NCBI RefSeq assembly: GCF_900090305.1
Contig: NZ_LT607751.1
Coordinates: 3,720,001 to 3,784,000, forward strand
Length of the DNA stretch: 64,000 bases
Origin: Micromonospora siamensis
Lineage (GTDB): Bacteria > Actinomycetota > Actinomycetes > Mycobacteriales > Micromonosporaceae
Reading direction: 5' to 3'
Shown here: positions 35,158 through 43,772 of the stretch, one piece after another
Position numbering within the stretch: the first letter of the stretch is position 1
Layout: each line of letters begins with the position of its first letter
The notes under the pieces: generated by a model
Databases searched by the model: none
What the model was told of the DNA's origin: nothing
What the model saw: only the letters and a program-made list of their open reading frames with translations
Position numbers and translations under genes: made by a program

Positions 35158-36420
35158 TCAGTCCTCCTGCTTACGGGCGATCGCGTGACGCTCCCGCAGA
35201 GTCAACCCCATCGCGCCGTCGGCGGCGTAGGCGCGGTCCCCCTGCCACAGGTTCGGGTTCGGCACCCGGGTGTCGTAGTAGCGGTGGTGCACCGCGTGCA
35301 ACGCCGCCCACCCGACACTGCCGTTGAGCCACGACCAGTCCGCGTACACCGCCCGACCCGCCCGCTCCTCCTGCCCGCAGAACTTCATGAACAGCTCCGA
35401 CTCGGTGTGCGGATCCGACACCCGCACGCCGGCCGCCTTGAACGAGTGCAGCACCGCCTGGTTGATGACCAGCACCGCGTGCTCCCGCCACAGGGTGTCC
35501 TCCCGGCTGGTGTCCAACCCCAACGCCGTCGCCACCACGTGCAACTGGTCGTACCGACCCGGGTCGCCCATGTTGCGGGTCCCGATCTCGTCGGACAGGT
35601 AGTGACCGTTGAACGGCGCGCAGCTGTAGTCCACCCCACCGACCCGCAGCCGCATGTTGCTGATCACCGGCAGGGCGTGCCAACGCAGCATCAGATCCGC
35701 GAACCACGGATGGTCCGGATGCGACAGCGCCACCTCCCGCACCAGCTCACGCGGCACCTCCACCACCGACGGGTCCTCCGTGGCCGTCTCGATCACCCAC
35801 GGCAGCGGATCGAACCGCCCCGGCACCGGCGGCGGCCGCCACCCCAACCGCAGCGCCGCCTCCGTCATCTCCACCTGCGCCGGATCACCCAGCACCGAAC
35901 CGTCGGGCTGCCGGTGACCGCAGTACCGGATCAACTGGTCGTTCCAGATCCGCGCCCGCGGCCCCACCCCCGGCCGGTCCGGCGCGAACACCGTCATCAC
36001 CGACTGGATCCGCCCACCGTTGTCCCCGGTGGCCAGGTGCGCCGCCAGCTCCTTGGCGATCCCCGCCGCCGTCGTGACGTGCCGCCGGTCGCGGACCTTC
36101 AACCCCGCCCACCGCACCCGACCCACACAGCGCACCGAGTTGCGCCACGCCACCTTCGCCCCGTACACCAGCTCCTCACGGGTGTGCCGGTACGAGCCGG
36201 TCAGCGCGATCTCCTCGCCGACCTGCTCCAACCGCTGCGCCAACCCCGGCAGCTTGCGTTCGGTGTGGAACAGACCCAGGAACTCCTCGGCCTCCGCGGC
36301 GACGTCCGCGCCGCCCTCCGGCGCCACCTCGACGTCACCCGCCGGGTCCCGCGGGGTCACCGCACCGGTCACCGGACAGGTCGTCGTGGCATGGTCTGCG
36401 ACAGCACTGCCGGCCCTCAC
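35158..36420 (-). CDS. nos: Nitric oxide synthase, oxygenase domain
   Basis: 420-aa bacterial NOS oxygenase, converting L-arginine to citrulline and NO. The heme-thiolate Cys98 is in WRNSVRCVGR; the substrate Glu278 is in SDEIGTRN, preceded by GGVDYSCAPFNG. WHALPVISNM and the C-terminal WSWLNGSVGWAALHAVHHRYY complete the fold. PFNGHY has His where most NOS have Trp. There is no reductase domain; the next gene, two bases on, supplies an FAD/NAD reductase fused to globin. GTG 36420 is chosen because a six-codon upstream frame ends across it (GTGA). About 50 extra N-terminal residues precede the core. Confidence 0.9.
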   Translation of the reverse strand: MRAGSAVADHATTTCPVTGAVTPRDPAGDVEVAPEGGADVAAEAEEFLGLFHTERKLPGLAQRLEQVGEEIALTGSYRHTREELVYGAKVAWRNSVRCVGRVRWAGLKVRDRRHVTTAAGIAKELAAHLATGDNGGRIQSVMTVFAPDRPGVGPRARIWNDQLIRYCGHRQPDGSVLGDPAQVEMTEAALRLGWRPPPVPGRFDPLPWVIETATEDPSVVEVPRELVREVALSHPDHPWFADLMLRWHALPVISNMRLRVGGVDYSCAPFNGHYLSDEIGTRNMGDPGRYDQLHVVATALGLDTSREDTLWREHAVLVINQAVLHSFKAAGVRVSDPHTESELFMKFCGQEERAGRAVYADWSWLNGSVGWAALHAVHHRYYDTRVPNPNLWQGDRAYAADGAMGLTLRERHAIARKQED

Positions 36421-36437
36421 GGGACGCAGGCCGACAT
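36417..36437 (-). other. Six-codon leader frame coupled to nos
   Basis: ATG at 36437 opens MSACVP and stops at TGA 36419-36417, which overlaps the GTG start of nos. Termination there would deliver ribosomes to nos, which lacks a ribosome site of its own. It could also be chance. Confidence 0.35.
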
Positions 36438-36580
36438 GGTGGTCAGTGTGCACTTCGGCTCGTTTCCCCGTCCTCCGGCAGGCGGCGGCGCGACTGCCAC
36501 GCCGTCCCCAACTCGGCCCCACCATCCACACGACCATCACTCACAGTGACAAATCGCTCTCAGTGGTGATCACCCAGCAC

Positions 36581-36609
36581 AGGATTCCTGCCCACAGGAA
36601 AACTGTCAA
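36581..36609 (-). promoter_or_regulatory. Probable promoter of the nos operon
   Basis: Perfect -35 TTGACA (36609-36604), 17-bp spacer, weak -10 AATCCT (36586-36581). Just downstream are the palindromes GGTGATCACC (36565-36574) and TCACT-cac-AGTGA (36537-36549), possible operator sites near the transcript start. The rest of the gap 36421-36711 shows only the terminator of the gene to its right. Confidence 0.5.
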
Positions 36610-36669
36610 CAAGCCGATTCCACCCGGGATAGTCCATAAGGGACCACACCGGTCCGTGCCCATACGACA

Positions 36670-36697
36670 GTGCCGCGGCCCACCCGGACCGCGGCAC
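36670..36697 (-). terminator. Terminator after the ResR-like MerR gene
   Basis: Perfect 9-bp stem GTGCCGCGG/CCGCGGCAC with a 10-base loop, 15 bases past the MerR stop codon and upstream of the nos promoter. Confidence 0.6.
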
Positions 36698-36711
36698 CCC
36701 GAAAAACCCGA

Positions 36712-37302
<591 letters not shown>

Positions 37303-37455
37303 CCGGACAACCTCCCCGCCCGTGCGGCGACACGCCGTTTCCGCGACGCGCGCCCCTCGACACGGCAACCCTATAGCGCCATGGAAGGGATACCACGCAG
37401 GAACCGTCGCGACACGCCGCCGCGAAGATCACCAACCGCGACCGGAACACCCACA

Positions 37456-37470
37456 GTCACAGCTTGTGAC
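37456..37470. promoter_or_regulatory. Palindrome between resR-like gene and the nuclease gene
   Basis: GTCACA-gct-TGTGAC, perfect 6-3-6, 154 bases upstream of the MerR start and just past the end of the nuclease gene. It is a candidate operator for the MerR gene. No convincing -10/-35 pair was found in this 206-bp gap. Confidence 0.35.
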
Positions 37471-37508
37471 AACCAACCCGGACGGCCCACCACACCCGGG
37501 CCACCGGA

Positions 37509-37973
37509 TCAACCCGCGAAATCCTCCGGCCGCACCTGCTCCAGGAACTCCCGGAACTTCTCGACCTCGTCCTCCTGCTCATCGGGAATCACGATCCCCG
37601 CCTCACTGAGGACCTGCTCCGCACAACGAATCGGAGCACCAACCCGCAACGCCAACGCGATCGAATCACTCGGCCGGGCCGACACCCGCACCCCGTCCCC
37701 GAGCAACAGATCAGCGTAGAAGACGTTCTCCTTCAACTCGGTGATCTCCACCGCCCGCAACGGCGCACCCAACGCCACCAGCACATCCCGCAGAAGATCA
37801 TGAGTCAACGGCCGCGCCGGCTTCACACCCTGCTGCTCATAGGCAATCGCCGTCGCCTCGACCGCGCCGATCCAGATCGGCAGATAGCGGTCCCCCTCGA
37901 CCTCCCGCAGCAGGACGATCGGCTGGTTGCTGGGCAACTCCACCCGAACTCCGACCACGCTCAGCTCGCGCAC
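37509..37973 (-). CDS. Bifunctional nuclease family protein (DUF151)
   Basis: 154 aa, orthologue by sequence and order of M. tuberculosis Rv1829. The BFN core is VGVRVELPSNQPIVLLREVEGDRYLPIWIGAVEATAIAYEQQG (about residues 7-49) with LKENVFYADLLL and SARPSDSIALALR. The C-terminal acidic tail (PDEQEDEVEKFREFLEQVRPEDF) is typical. Plant and bacterial BFN proteins have been reported as nucleases; the role in actinobacteria is unclear. Start GTG 37973, five bases after GGAGG. Confidence 0.88.
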   Translation of the reverse strand: MRELSVVGVRVELPSNQPIVLLREVEGDRYLPIWIGAVEATAIAYEQQGVKPARPLTHDLLRDVLVALGAPLRAVEITELKENVFYADLLLGDGVRVSARPSDSIALALRVGAPIRCAEQVLSEAGIVIPDEQEDEVEKFREFLEQVRPEDFAG

Positions 37974-38203
37974 CGCCGCCTCCGTGTCGTCGTCGCCTAC
38001 GCACCGCGCCCTTCCCTGCACGGTACACGGACCGCGACACGGTCGTCCCATGCGCTCACCTGCACCACGCGCCGCCGGAAAGGGGTTACCCCGGCAAGCC
38101 TACGACACGCTCCCCGGAACAGATCTCGCACCGCCCGCCCCGACCCACCAGACACCGAACGGGCGCCGGCGGCCCCAGCCACCGACGCCCGTCGACACAC
38201 ACC

Positions 38204-38962
38204 TCACCGGCCCAACGTCGACCGCAACCCCACCCGCACCAACGCGGCATGCAACTGCTGCGACAACGCCACCAACTCCCGCGCCGTTTCCGCCGCCCGC
38301 GCCTGCGCCGCAGGATCCGACTGCCGCATCAACGGCGCCACCAACTGCGCGAACAGACCGACCTCCCGATCCGCCGCCGTCCGGTAACCCCGCAGATGCC
38401 GCGGCTCCAACCCGTACGCCGCCAGACCCGCCACCGCCCGCGCGATGATCAGCGCATCACCGTCGTACCAACCCGGCGGATCCGACACCAGCACGCCGAG
38501 CCGCTCCAACTCCACCAACGTCGACTCGGCGACCCCACTACGCGCGATCAGATCCACCCGCGAAAGCCGCACCTGAGACGACTCGGCAGGCTCCTCCGCA
38601 CCACGCCCCGGAACCTCACCACCGGGACCCACCGCCACCAACGTCGGCCGCTGCCGACCCGGCGGAGCACCATCACCGGCGTCCCACTGCGCCAACTGGT
38701 CCCGGATCACCCGCAACGGAAGATACTGATCCCGCTGCGCAGCCAACACGAACCGCAGCCGGGCCACATCGTCCCAGCTGTACTTCCGGTAACCCGCCGC
38801 CGTCCGCTGCGGTTCCACCAGACCCTCGGCCTCGAGAAACCGCAACTTCGAAATGGTGGTGTCCGGAAAATCCACCCGCAACTGAGCCAGCACCTCGCCG
38901 ATACTCATCAGCGGTTGGGACCGTGCCGCCCCGGGCGGCGTCGAAGCCGCAGGCTCGTTCAC
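38204..38962 (-). CDS. ftsR: MerR-family regulator FtsR
   Basis: 252 aa, orthologue of Rv1828/FtsR, an activator of ftsZ in corynebacteria. The N-terminal MerR domain is MSIGEVLAQLRVDFPDTTISKLRFLEAEGLVEPQRTAAGYRKYSWDDVARLRFVLAAQRDQYLPLRVIRDQL. A second winged-helix-like domain follows (VRLSRVDLIARSGVAESTLVELERLGVLV). GTG 38962 overlaps the garA stop as GTGA, so the two are translationally coupled. Likely cotranscribed with garA. Confidence 0.9.
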   Translation of the reverse strand: MNEPAASTPPGAARSQPLMSIGEVLAQLRVDFPDTTISKLRFLEAEGLVEPQRTAAGYRKYSWDDVARLRFVLAAQRDQYLPLRVIRDQLAQWDAGDGAPPGRQRPTLVAVGPGGEVPGRGAEEPAESSQVRLSRVDLIARSGVAESTLVELERLGVLVSDPPGWYDGDALIIARAVAGLAAYGLEPRHLRGYRTAADREVGLFAQLVAPLMRQSDPAAQARAAETARELVALSQQLHAALVRVGLRSTLGR

Positions 38963-39411
38963 CCCCGGCCGGCCTCCTCCTCCGGGCGCGGACCGGCGAT
39001 GAACACCACCCGGAACTTACCGATCTGCCCCTCGTCACCATTGCTCAACGTGGCCGCCTCGACCCGCTCCCGGTTCACGTACGTGCCGTTCAGGCTGCCC
39101 ACGTCGCGCACCGTGAACGTGCCACCATCCCGGTGGAACTCGGCGTGCCGCCGTGACACCGTCACATCGTCGAGGAAGATGTCACTGTCCGGATGCCGTC
39201 CACTGGTCGTCACATCGTGGTCCAACAGGAACCGGGCACCCGCATTCGGCCCACGACGCACCACCAGCAGCGCCATACCCGGCGGCAGCGAACCGGACAT
39301 CCGGCTCGGCACCACATCGGTATCCGGACCCTCCAGCACTTCGTCGAGCGAACCGAGATTGAGCGTCGAAGTGACGTCGAGCGGGGGGAACTCGTCGCCT
39401 GGGCGCGTCAT
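38959..39411 (-). CDS. garA: FHA-domain protein GarA
   Basis: 150 aa. The C-terminal FHA domain has the phosphothreonine pocket: SGRHPDSDIFLDDVTVSRRHAEF, then DVGSLNGTYVN (about residues 69-115). GarA/OdhI is a Ser/Thr-kinase switch that binds and inhibits 2-oxoglutarate dehydrogenase and activates glutamate synthase. The regulatory N-terminus here reads DVTSTLNLG rather than the ETTSVF of mycobacteria, but Thr/Ser acceptors remain. Transcribed from the promoter at 39559-39587. Confidence 0.92.
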   Translation of the reverse strand: MTRPGDEFPPLDVTSTLNLGSLDEVLEGPDTDVVPSRMSGSLPPGMALLVVRRGPNAGARFLLDHDVTTSGRHPDSDIFLDDVTVSRRHAEFHRDGGTFTVRDVGSLNGTYVNRERVEAATLSNGDEGQIGKFRVVFIAGPRPEEEAGRG

Positions 39412-39558
39412 GGGACCACCTCACGGATCAGATCGGTCAGCGTCGGGCAATGGCGGGTCTGGCCGCCGGGCAATCCACAGACCCAGCGGCTGGCTCCCCG
39501 TGCCAGGGAAGGCAAACACCACGAACGCTCAACTATTGGGTTCTCGGTCGACTGGGCG

Positions 39559-39587
39559 AGCCTAGCCAGCGCCGAAATGCAGGGCAA
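39559..39587 (-). promoter_or_regulatory. Promoter of garA-ftsR
   Basis: -35 TTGCCC (39587-39582), exactly 17 bases, -10 TAGGCT (39564-39559), about 150 bases before the garA start. Both boxes fit the housekeeping actinobacterial consensus. I see no palindrome around it. Confidence 0.6.
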
Positions 39588-39627
39588 CCGGACGCGCGGA
39601 ACCAACCCACGCCCCGGCCAGGACAAC

Positions 39628-40008
39628 TCAGCTCTCGACGAGCTCGCGGTACGCGCCGGCGGTCAACAGAGAATCCAGCACCGCCGGATCCTCGACCGCG
39701 ATCTCCACCAACCAACCCGCACCGTACGGATCAGTGTTGATCACCTCAGGCGTGTCAGCCAACGCCTCGTTGCGCGCCGCCACCGTGCCACTCACCGGCG
39801 CGTAGATCTCCGACACCGACTTCGTCGACTCGATCTCACCCAGCGACTCACCCGCCGCCACCACCGCGCCAGGCTCCGGCAGCTGGACATACACGATGTC
39901 ACCCAGAGCATCCTGAGCGAAATGGGTGATACCGACCCGGACCGTACCGGCATCGCCACCCACCACCCACTCGTGCTCGGCGGTGTAACGCAGATCCTCA
40001 GGAATCAC
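39628..40008 (-). CDS. gcvH: Glycine cleavage system H protein
   Basis: 126-aa lipoyl carrier that shuttles the aminomethyl group between GcvP, GcvT and Lpd. The lipoylation Lys is in IESTKSVSEIYAP (about residues 59-71). Start GTG 40008 gives MIPEDLRYTAEHEWV, the normal N-terminus. It is downstream of the DUF881 gene and upstream of garA, as in mycobacteria (Rv1826). gcvP is elsewhere in the window under a glycine riboswitch; no such RNA precedes gcvH. Confidence 0.95.
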   Translation of the reverse strand: MIPEDLRYTAEHEWVVGGDAGTVRVGITHFAQDALGDIVYVQLPEPGAVVAAGESLGEIESTKSVSEIYAPVSGTVAARNEALADTPEVINTDPYGAGWLVEIAVEDPAVLDSLLTAGAYRELVES

Positions 40009-40061
40009 CAGACGCGTCCTTCATCCATCGAGGCACCGGAGAACCGGCGCGGCCGCGCCGG

Positions 40062-41003
40062 TCACGAGACCGGACGGGCGTGTTCCAGCTTCAACGGATC
40101 ATGCAGCGCCGAAACCTCGACCGTCCCACGATCCTCGACGATCACGTTACCGCCGCCACCCTGAACCGACGCGACCACCCCGCCGGGAATGTTGAGCGCC
40201 GTACGCATCGTCGCCGGATCACCGATCACCGTGATCGTAAACGGACCCGACAATCGGCGCCCGTCCACCACCAGCCCACCGTTCTCCCCGTCCAGGAAAT
40301 ACGTCGACGCCACGATCCGCGCCGGCGTACCCCCGGCACCCGAGATCTGCATCGCCTCCGCACCCGCGCCCCGCAGCTCCTGCACCGCGTCCAGCACCCG
40401 GTTCGCCGTGATCTGACCAGTGCCAGGCTCGAAACTCACCGTCAGACCCGGACCCGTCGCCGGCAACGTCCCCGCCAGGATCCCCAGCTCGTCCGCCCGC
40501 CGCGTCGCCTCCTCCAACGCCGCCTTCCGACCCTGCTCACCCGAGCGCAACTGCCGCTGACTGTCCTCCAACGCCGCGATGTCCTGCCGCAGCCGCGTCT
40601 CCCGCTGCCCCAGGTCCGACAGGATCCGCACCAGGTCCTCCTGCCGGGTGGCCCCCGCCGCCGGATCCGTCGACGTCGTCCGCAACTGCACCACCAGCGT
40701 GAAGCCCAGCAACGCCAACAGCGCCGCGATCATCACCGATGCGCCGCTGACCCGCCCCCGGCCACCACCGGCCGCCCCGGCACCACCGGCCGCCGCAGCC
40801 TCGGTCGGCTGCCCGTCCGACGGCCCGTCGTCCACCGGCCGCTCGACCGGACCGGCCGGCTCCACCGGCGCCAACGGACTCAACTCGTCAGCATCCGGCG
40901 CCTCCGGCCGCGGATCCGGCTCACCCGCCGGCCCCTCCGGACGTGCCGGCTCCACCGGCTCCGGCCAACCGGTACCCGTGCCGCTGCGCTCGTCCTCGCT
41001 CAT
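40062..41003 (-). CDS. DUF881 membrane protein (Rv1825-like)
   Basis: 313 aa: a Pro/Glu-rich cytoplasmic N-terminus (about 1-80), one membrane helix (VMIAALLALLGFTLVVQL, about 90-107), a coiled coil (LSDLGQRETRLRQDIAALEDSQRQL) and the DUF881 domain, with GPGLTVSFEPG, LRGAGAEAMQISG and DGRRLSGPFTITVIGDP. Start ATG 41003. It is one of two DUF881 genes flanking a small basic protein, the conserved arrangement of Rv1823-Rv1825. These proteins are thought to act at the envelope during growth or division, but the mechanism is unknown. Confidence 0.88.
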   Translation of the reverse strand: MSEDERSGTGTGWPEPVEPARPEGPAGEPDPRPEAPDADELSPLAPVEPAGPVERPVDDGPSDGQPTEAAAAGGAGAAGGGRGRVSGASVMIAALLALLGFTLVVQLRTTSTDPAAGATRQEDLVRILSDLGQRETRLRQDIAALEDSQRQLRSGEQGRKAALEEATRRADELGILAGTLPATGPGLTVSFEPGTGQITANRVLDAVQELRGAGAEAMQISGAGGTPARIVASTYFLDGENGGLVVDGRRLSGPFTITVIGDPATMRTALNIPGGVVASVQGGGGNVIVEDRGTVEVSALHDPLKLEHARPVS

Positions 41004-41013
41004 CCTCAAGAAC

Positions 41014-41346
41014 CTACGCCCGGAACAGGTGACGACGGATCGCCGCCACGTTGCCGAAGATCCGCACACCCAGAACCACCACCACACCGGTCGACAACTG
41101 ACCACCCACACCCAACTGGTCACCCAGATAGACGATCAGGCCAGCCACCAGCACATTCGAGATGAACGACACCACGAACTGCTTGTCGTCGAAGATCCGG
41201 TCCAGCTTCGCCCGCACCCCGCCGAACACCGCGTCCAACGCCGCCACCACGGCGATCGGCAGATACGGCTGCAACGCGACGGGCACCGTCGGGTCCAGGT
41301 ACACCCCCAGCACCACACCGGCGAGCAACGCCAACACCGCGATCAT
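41014..41346 (-). CDS. sbp: Small basic family protein (DUF1290)
   Basis: 110-aa membrane protein with about three helices (MIAVLALLAGVVLGVYL; YLPIAVVAALDAVFGGVRAKL; FISNVLVAGLIVYLGDQL). VFGGVRAKLDRIFDDKQFVVSFISN is the family hallmark. Located between two DUF881 genes as in Bacillus (ylxX) and mycobacteria (Rv1824). ATG overlaps the stop of the upstream DUF881 gene as ATGA. Function unknown; the conserved order suggests a complex with the DUF881 proteins. Confidence 0.9.
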   Translation of the reverse strand: MIAVLALLAGVVLGVYLDPTVPVALQPYLPIAVVAALDAVFGGVRAKLDRIFDDKQFVVSFISNVLVAGLIVYLGDQLGVGGQLSTGVVVVLGVRIFGNVAAIRRHLFRA

Positions 41347-42296
41347 CGGCCACCTCCGGAGGGGCTGGGCGAAACACCCGGACCGGACGGCCCGGGACTG
41401 GACGAACGACCACCGCCCGAGATCGAGGGACTCGGACTCACCGACGGCCTGGCGTAGCGTAGCTGCGGCTCCGCGGCAGCCGGCAGGCTGAGGCCCTCCG
41501 CCTCCCGCACCCCGAACGACAAACCGGTCTTCTTGGCCACCTCCTGCAACACCAGCGCCGCCCGACTGTCCCGGAACCGACGATCCATCGACCCCGGACC
41601 GATCGCCGACACCTCGTACGGCCCGGTCACCGGGCGGTAGTCCACCAGGATCGCGTCCCCCGCCGACCGGATCGTCGTCGTCGCCGTCAACCGCTGCCCG
41701 TTGATCGCGATCGCCTCCGCGCCCGCGCCCCACAGGTCGTTCGCCACCCGCTGAAGATCCAGGTACAACACCTGCGGCGGGCCCGCAGCCGCACCGGTCA
41801 CCGCGTCGGTGTCCTGCACCGCATCGGCCAGCCGCACCACCACGCCGTCGCCGCGCACCCGACCCAGCCCGGTGCCCGCCTCCAGCTCCCGCAGCCGCGC
41901 CGCCTGCGAACCACCCAGCGCCGCGTCCCGCTGCCGGCCGACCTCCTCGCGCAACTGGTCCGCCCGCACCGACAACCGGTCGGTCTCACCGGCCCGCTCC
42001 CGGATCTGCTCCACCAGGCCCGCCCGGGTCTGGCTGCGTTCCGGCTCCGCCGCCGCGGTCTCCCGGTAGGCCACCGCGAACAGCACCCCGAGCGCCACCG
42101 TCACCAGCAGGCTCACCGCCCGCGCCGACACACCCCGCCAGCCACCCGCGGGTGACGAACCCTCGGCCGCGCGCCGCCGGGCGGCCGCCGCGTCGGCGTA
42201 CCCCGGATCCAACGGGTTGCGGAACAACTCGGTCAGGAAGTCCGGCGCGTACACCCGCGTCGCCGGACCCCGGCCCTCCCCGGAGCCGTCGCTCAC
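41343..42296 (-). CDS. DUF881 membrane protein (Rv1823-like)
   Basis: 317 aa with one membrane helix near residues 58-75 (AVSLLVTVALGVLFAVAY), a coiled coil (GLVEQIRERAGETDRLSVRADQLREEV) and a DUF881 domain (GVVVRLADAV, LWGAGAEAIAINGQRL, VTGPYEVSAIGPG). The Ser/Pro/Gly-rich tail (SVSPSPSISGGGRSSSPGPS) is probably disordered and extracytoplasmic. GTG 42296 overlaps the pgsA2 stop (GTGA); its own stop overlaps the sbp start (ATGA). The whole set is tightly coupled. Confidence 0.88.
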   Translation of the reverse strand: MSDGSGEGRGPATRVYAPDFLTELFRNPLDPGYADAAAARRRAAEGSSPAGGWRGVSARAVSLLVTVALGVLFAVAYRETAAAEPERSQTRAGLVEQIRERAGETDRLSVRADQLREEVGRQRDAALGGSQAARLRELEAGTGLGRVRGDGVVVRLADAVQDTDAVTGAAAGPPQVLYLDLQRVANDLWGAGAEAIAINGQRLTATTTIRSAGDAILVDYRPVTGPYEVSAIGPGSMDRRFRDSRAALVLQEVAKKTGLSFGVREAEGLSLPAAAEPQLRYARPSVSPSPSISGGGRSSSPGPSGPGVSPSPSGGGR

Positions 42297-42928
42297 GCCG
42301 TCACCTTTCCGGAACCGTGCCGTACCGCCCGGACCAGGCGGCTCGCCTGCACCACGTACATCACCCCGGCCGCCCAGTACAGGACCAGCCCCCACCAGGC
42401 CAAGCCCCAACCGATCGCACCGGCCGCGGTCGCCGCCGCCGGCACCGAGGCCGCCACCAGCAGGATCGGGAACGCCGCCAACAGCAGGAAGGTCGCGGTC
42501 TTGCCCACGTAGTGCACCGGCGGTGGGCCGTACCCGTAGCGGCGCAGCACCGCCAGCGACCCGAGCAGCAGCAGTTCCCGCGCGAGCAGCGCGGCGGTGA
42601 ACTGCCACGGCACCACCTCGCGGGCGGTGAACGCCAGCAGCGTGGCCAGGATGTAGAGCCGGTCGGCGAACGGGTCGAGCAGCTCCCCCAACCGGCTCAC
42701 CTGGCCCAGGCGCCGGGCCACCCAGCCGTCCACCCAGTCGGTGGTGCCACCGATCGCCAGCACCACCACGGCGGCCACGTCCGCGCGGGCGACCAGGAAG
42801 AGCCAGAGGAAGAGCGGTACGCCCAGCAGGCGCACGAAGCTGATCAGATTGGGCAGGGTCAGGACCCGGTCCCGCGCGGCGGACGCCTGCGGCGCCGGGT
42901 ACTCATCCCGAGCCTGTGGACGCGACAC
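42293..42928 (-). CDS. CDP-alcohol phosphatidyltransferase (PgsA2-like)
   Basis: 211-aa membrane enzyme with the CDP-alcohol transferase motif D-x2-DG-x2-AR-x8-G-x3-D-x3-D in TTDWVDGWVARRLGQVSRLGELLDPFADRL (about residues 63-92), so it should transfer a phosphatidyl group from CDP-diacylglycerol to glycerol-3-phosphate or a related alcohol. The position at the head of the DUF881 block matches Rv1822 (pgsA2). Start GTG 42928. Whether it makes phosphatidylglycerophosphate or cardiolipin cannot be settled here. Confidence 0.9.
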   Translation of the reverse strand: MSRPQARDEYPAPQASAARDRVLTLPNLISFVRLLGVPLFLWLFLVARADVAAVVVLAIGGTTDWVDGWVARRLGQVSRLGELLDPFADRLYILATLLAFTAREVVPWQFTAALLARELLLLGSLAVLRRYGYGPPPVHYVGKTATFLLLAAFPILLVAASVPAAATAAGAIGWGLAWWGLVLYWAAGVMYVVQASRLVRAVRHGSGKVTA

Positions 42929-43249
42929 CGAACCTCCCCTCGCAGCACCCTCCGACGCCCGGCGTACCGGTCGCTGCGTGGGACATGCGCGTAAGCGGGC
43001 CGGTCGTCGTCCACCGGCACCCTCTGCGATCCCGAAACTGGGATCTCCCCCGGCGACCCGGCGACCGGAACGATCGCGGGTCGGTGATTTGCGTTGCCAC
43101 TATATCGGGCTCACGTCCGCTCTCCCGGTCCCGCTTTGCCGGTGTCGGCGTCTGTCGTGGCTGATGTGCCGAGGGTCACCACCCGTAAGGCGTCCTAGGA
43201 CACTAGTTGACGGCGCGACCGGGGTCGGACACGACGGGACGAAGCTCGC
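42929..43249. promoter_or_regulatory. 321-bp intergenic region upstream of pgsA2 with two palindromes
   Basis: Contains GATCCC-gaaact-GGGATC (43028-43045, perfect 6-6-6), the 10-bp palindrome GTCCTAGGAC (43192-43201) and an AT-rich TATAGT (43104-43099, minus strand) that could be a -10 box for the pgsA2 operon, although no good -35 partner is 17 bases away. I see no gene in it. Confidence 0.4.
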
Positions 43250-43726
43250 TCAGGCCGTGCGGGCCTGCGGATCGGCCTCCGCCGGGGCGCCCACCGGATT
43301 CAGCGCCGCCGCCTGCCCGAACGCCAACAGCGCCAGCAGCAGCTCGTGCTGCACCCGCGGCGGCATCCGGTCCAGCACCGCCTGCACGGCCTGGTGGCGG
43401 CGCTCCTTCAGCTCCCGCAACAGGGTCTCCGCCGCCGTGGTGGGAGTCAGCCGGACCTCGCGCCGGTCCCTCGGGTCGGCCACCCGGCGCAGCAGGCCGG
43501 TGGCCTCCAGCCGGTCGCAGAGCCGACTGGCCGACGAGGGCACGACGTCGAGCAGCTCGGCCAGCCGGTTGACGTTGATGTCGGGGCGGCTGCTGATCAG
43601 CGAGAGCACCCGCAGCTGGGTCGGCGACACCGGCACCGAGTGCCGCGAACCGGCCCCGTCGAGCACGCCGAGCAGCGCCTCGGCAGCAGCATCGATCGCC
43701 GCGGCTAGATTCGGAGGTCGTTCCAC
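43250..43726 (-). CDS. MarR-family transcriptional regulator
   Basis: 158 aa. Winged helix: VSPTQLRVLSLISSRPDINVNRLAELLDVVPSSASRLCDRLEATGLLRRVADPRDRREVRLTPTTAAETLL (about residues 33-103), with flanking dimerisation helices. Start GTG 43726. It lies 46 bases downstream of the phosphatase gene on the same strand and may be cotranscribed with it. MarR genes paired with SpoIIE-type phosphatases are common in actinobacteria. Ligand unknown. Confidence 0.85.
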   Translation of the reverse strand: MERPPNLAAAIDAAAEALLGVLDGAGSRHSVPVSPTQLRVLSLISSRPDINVNRLAELLDVVPSSASRLCDRLEATGLLRRVADPRDRREVRLTPTTAAETLLRELKERRHQAVQAVLDRMPPRVQHELLLALLAFGQAAALNPVGAPAEADPQARTA

Positions 43727-43772
43727 CCGATGTCCCCTGCGATCGTCACGCTCGTGTTCCGCTACCGGCCGG

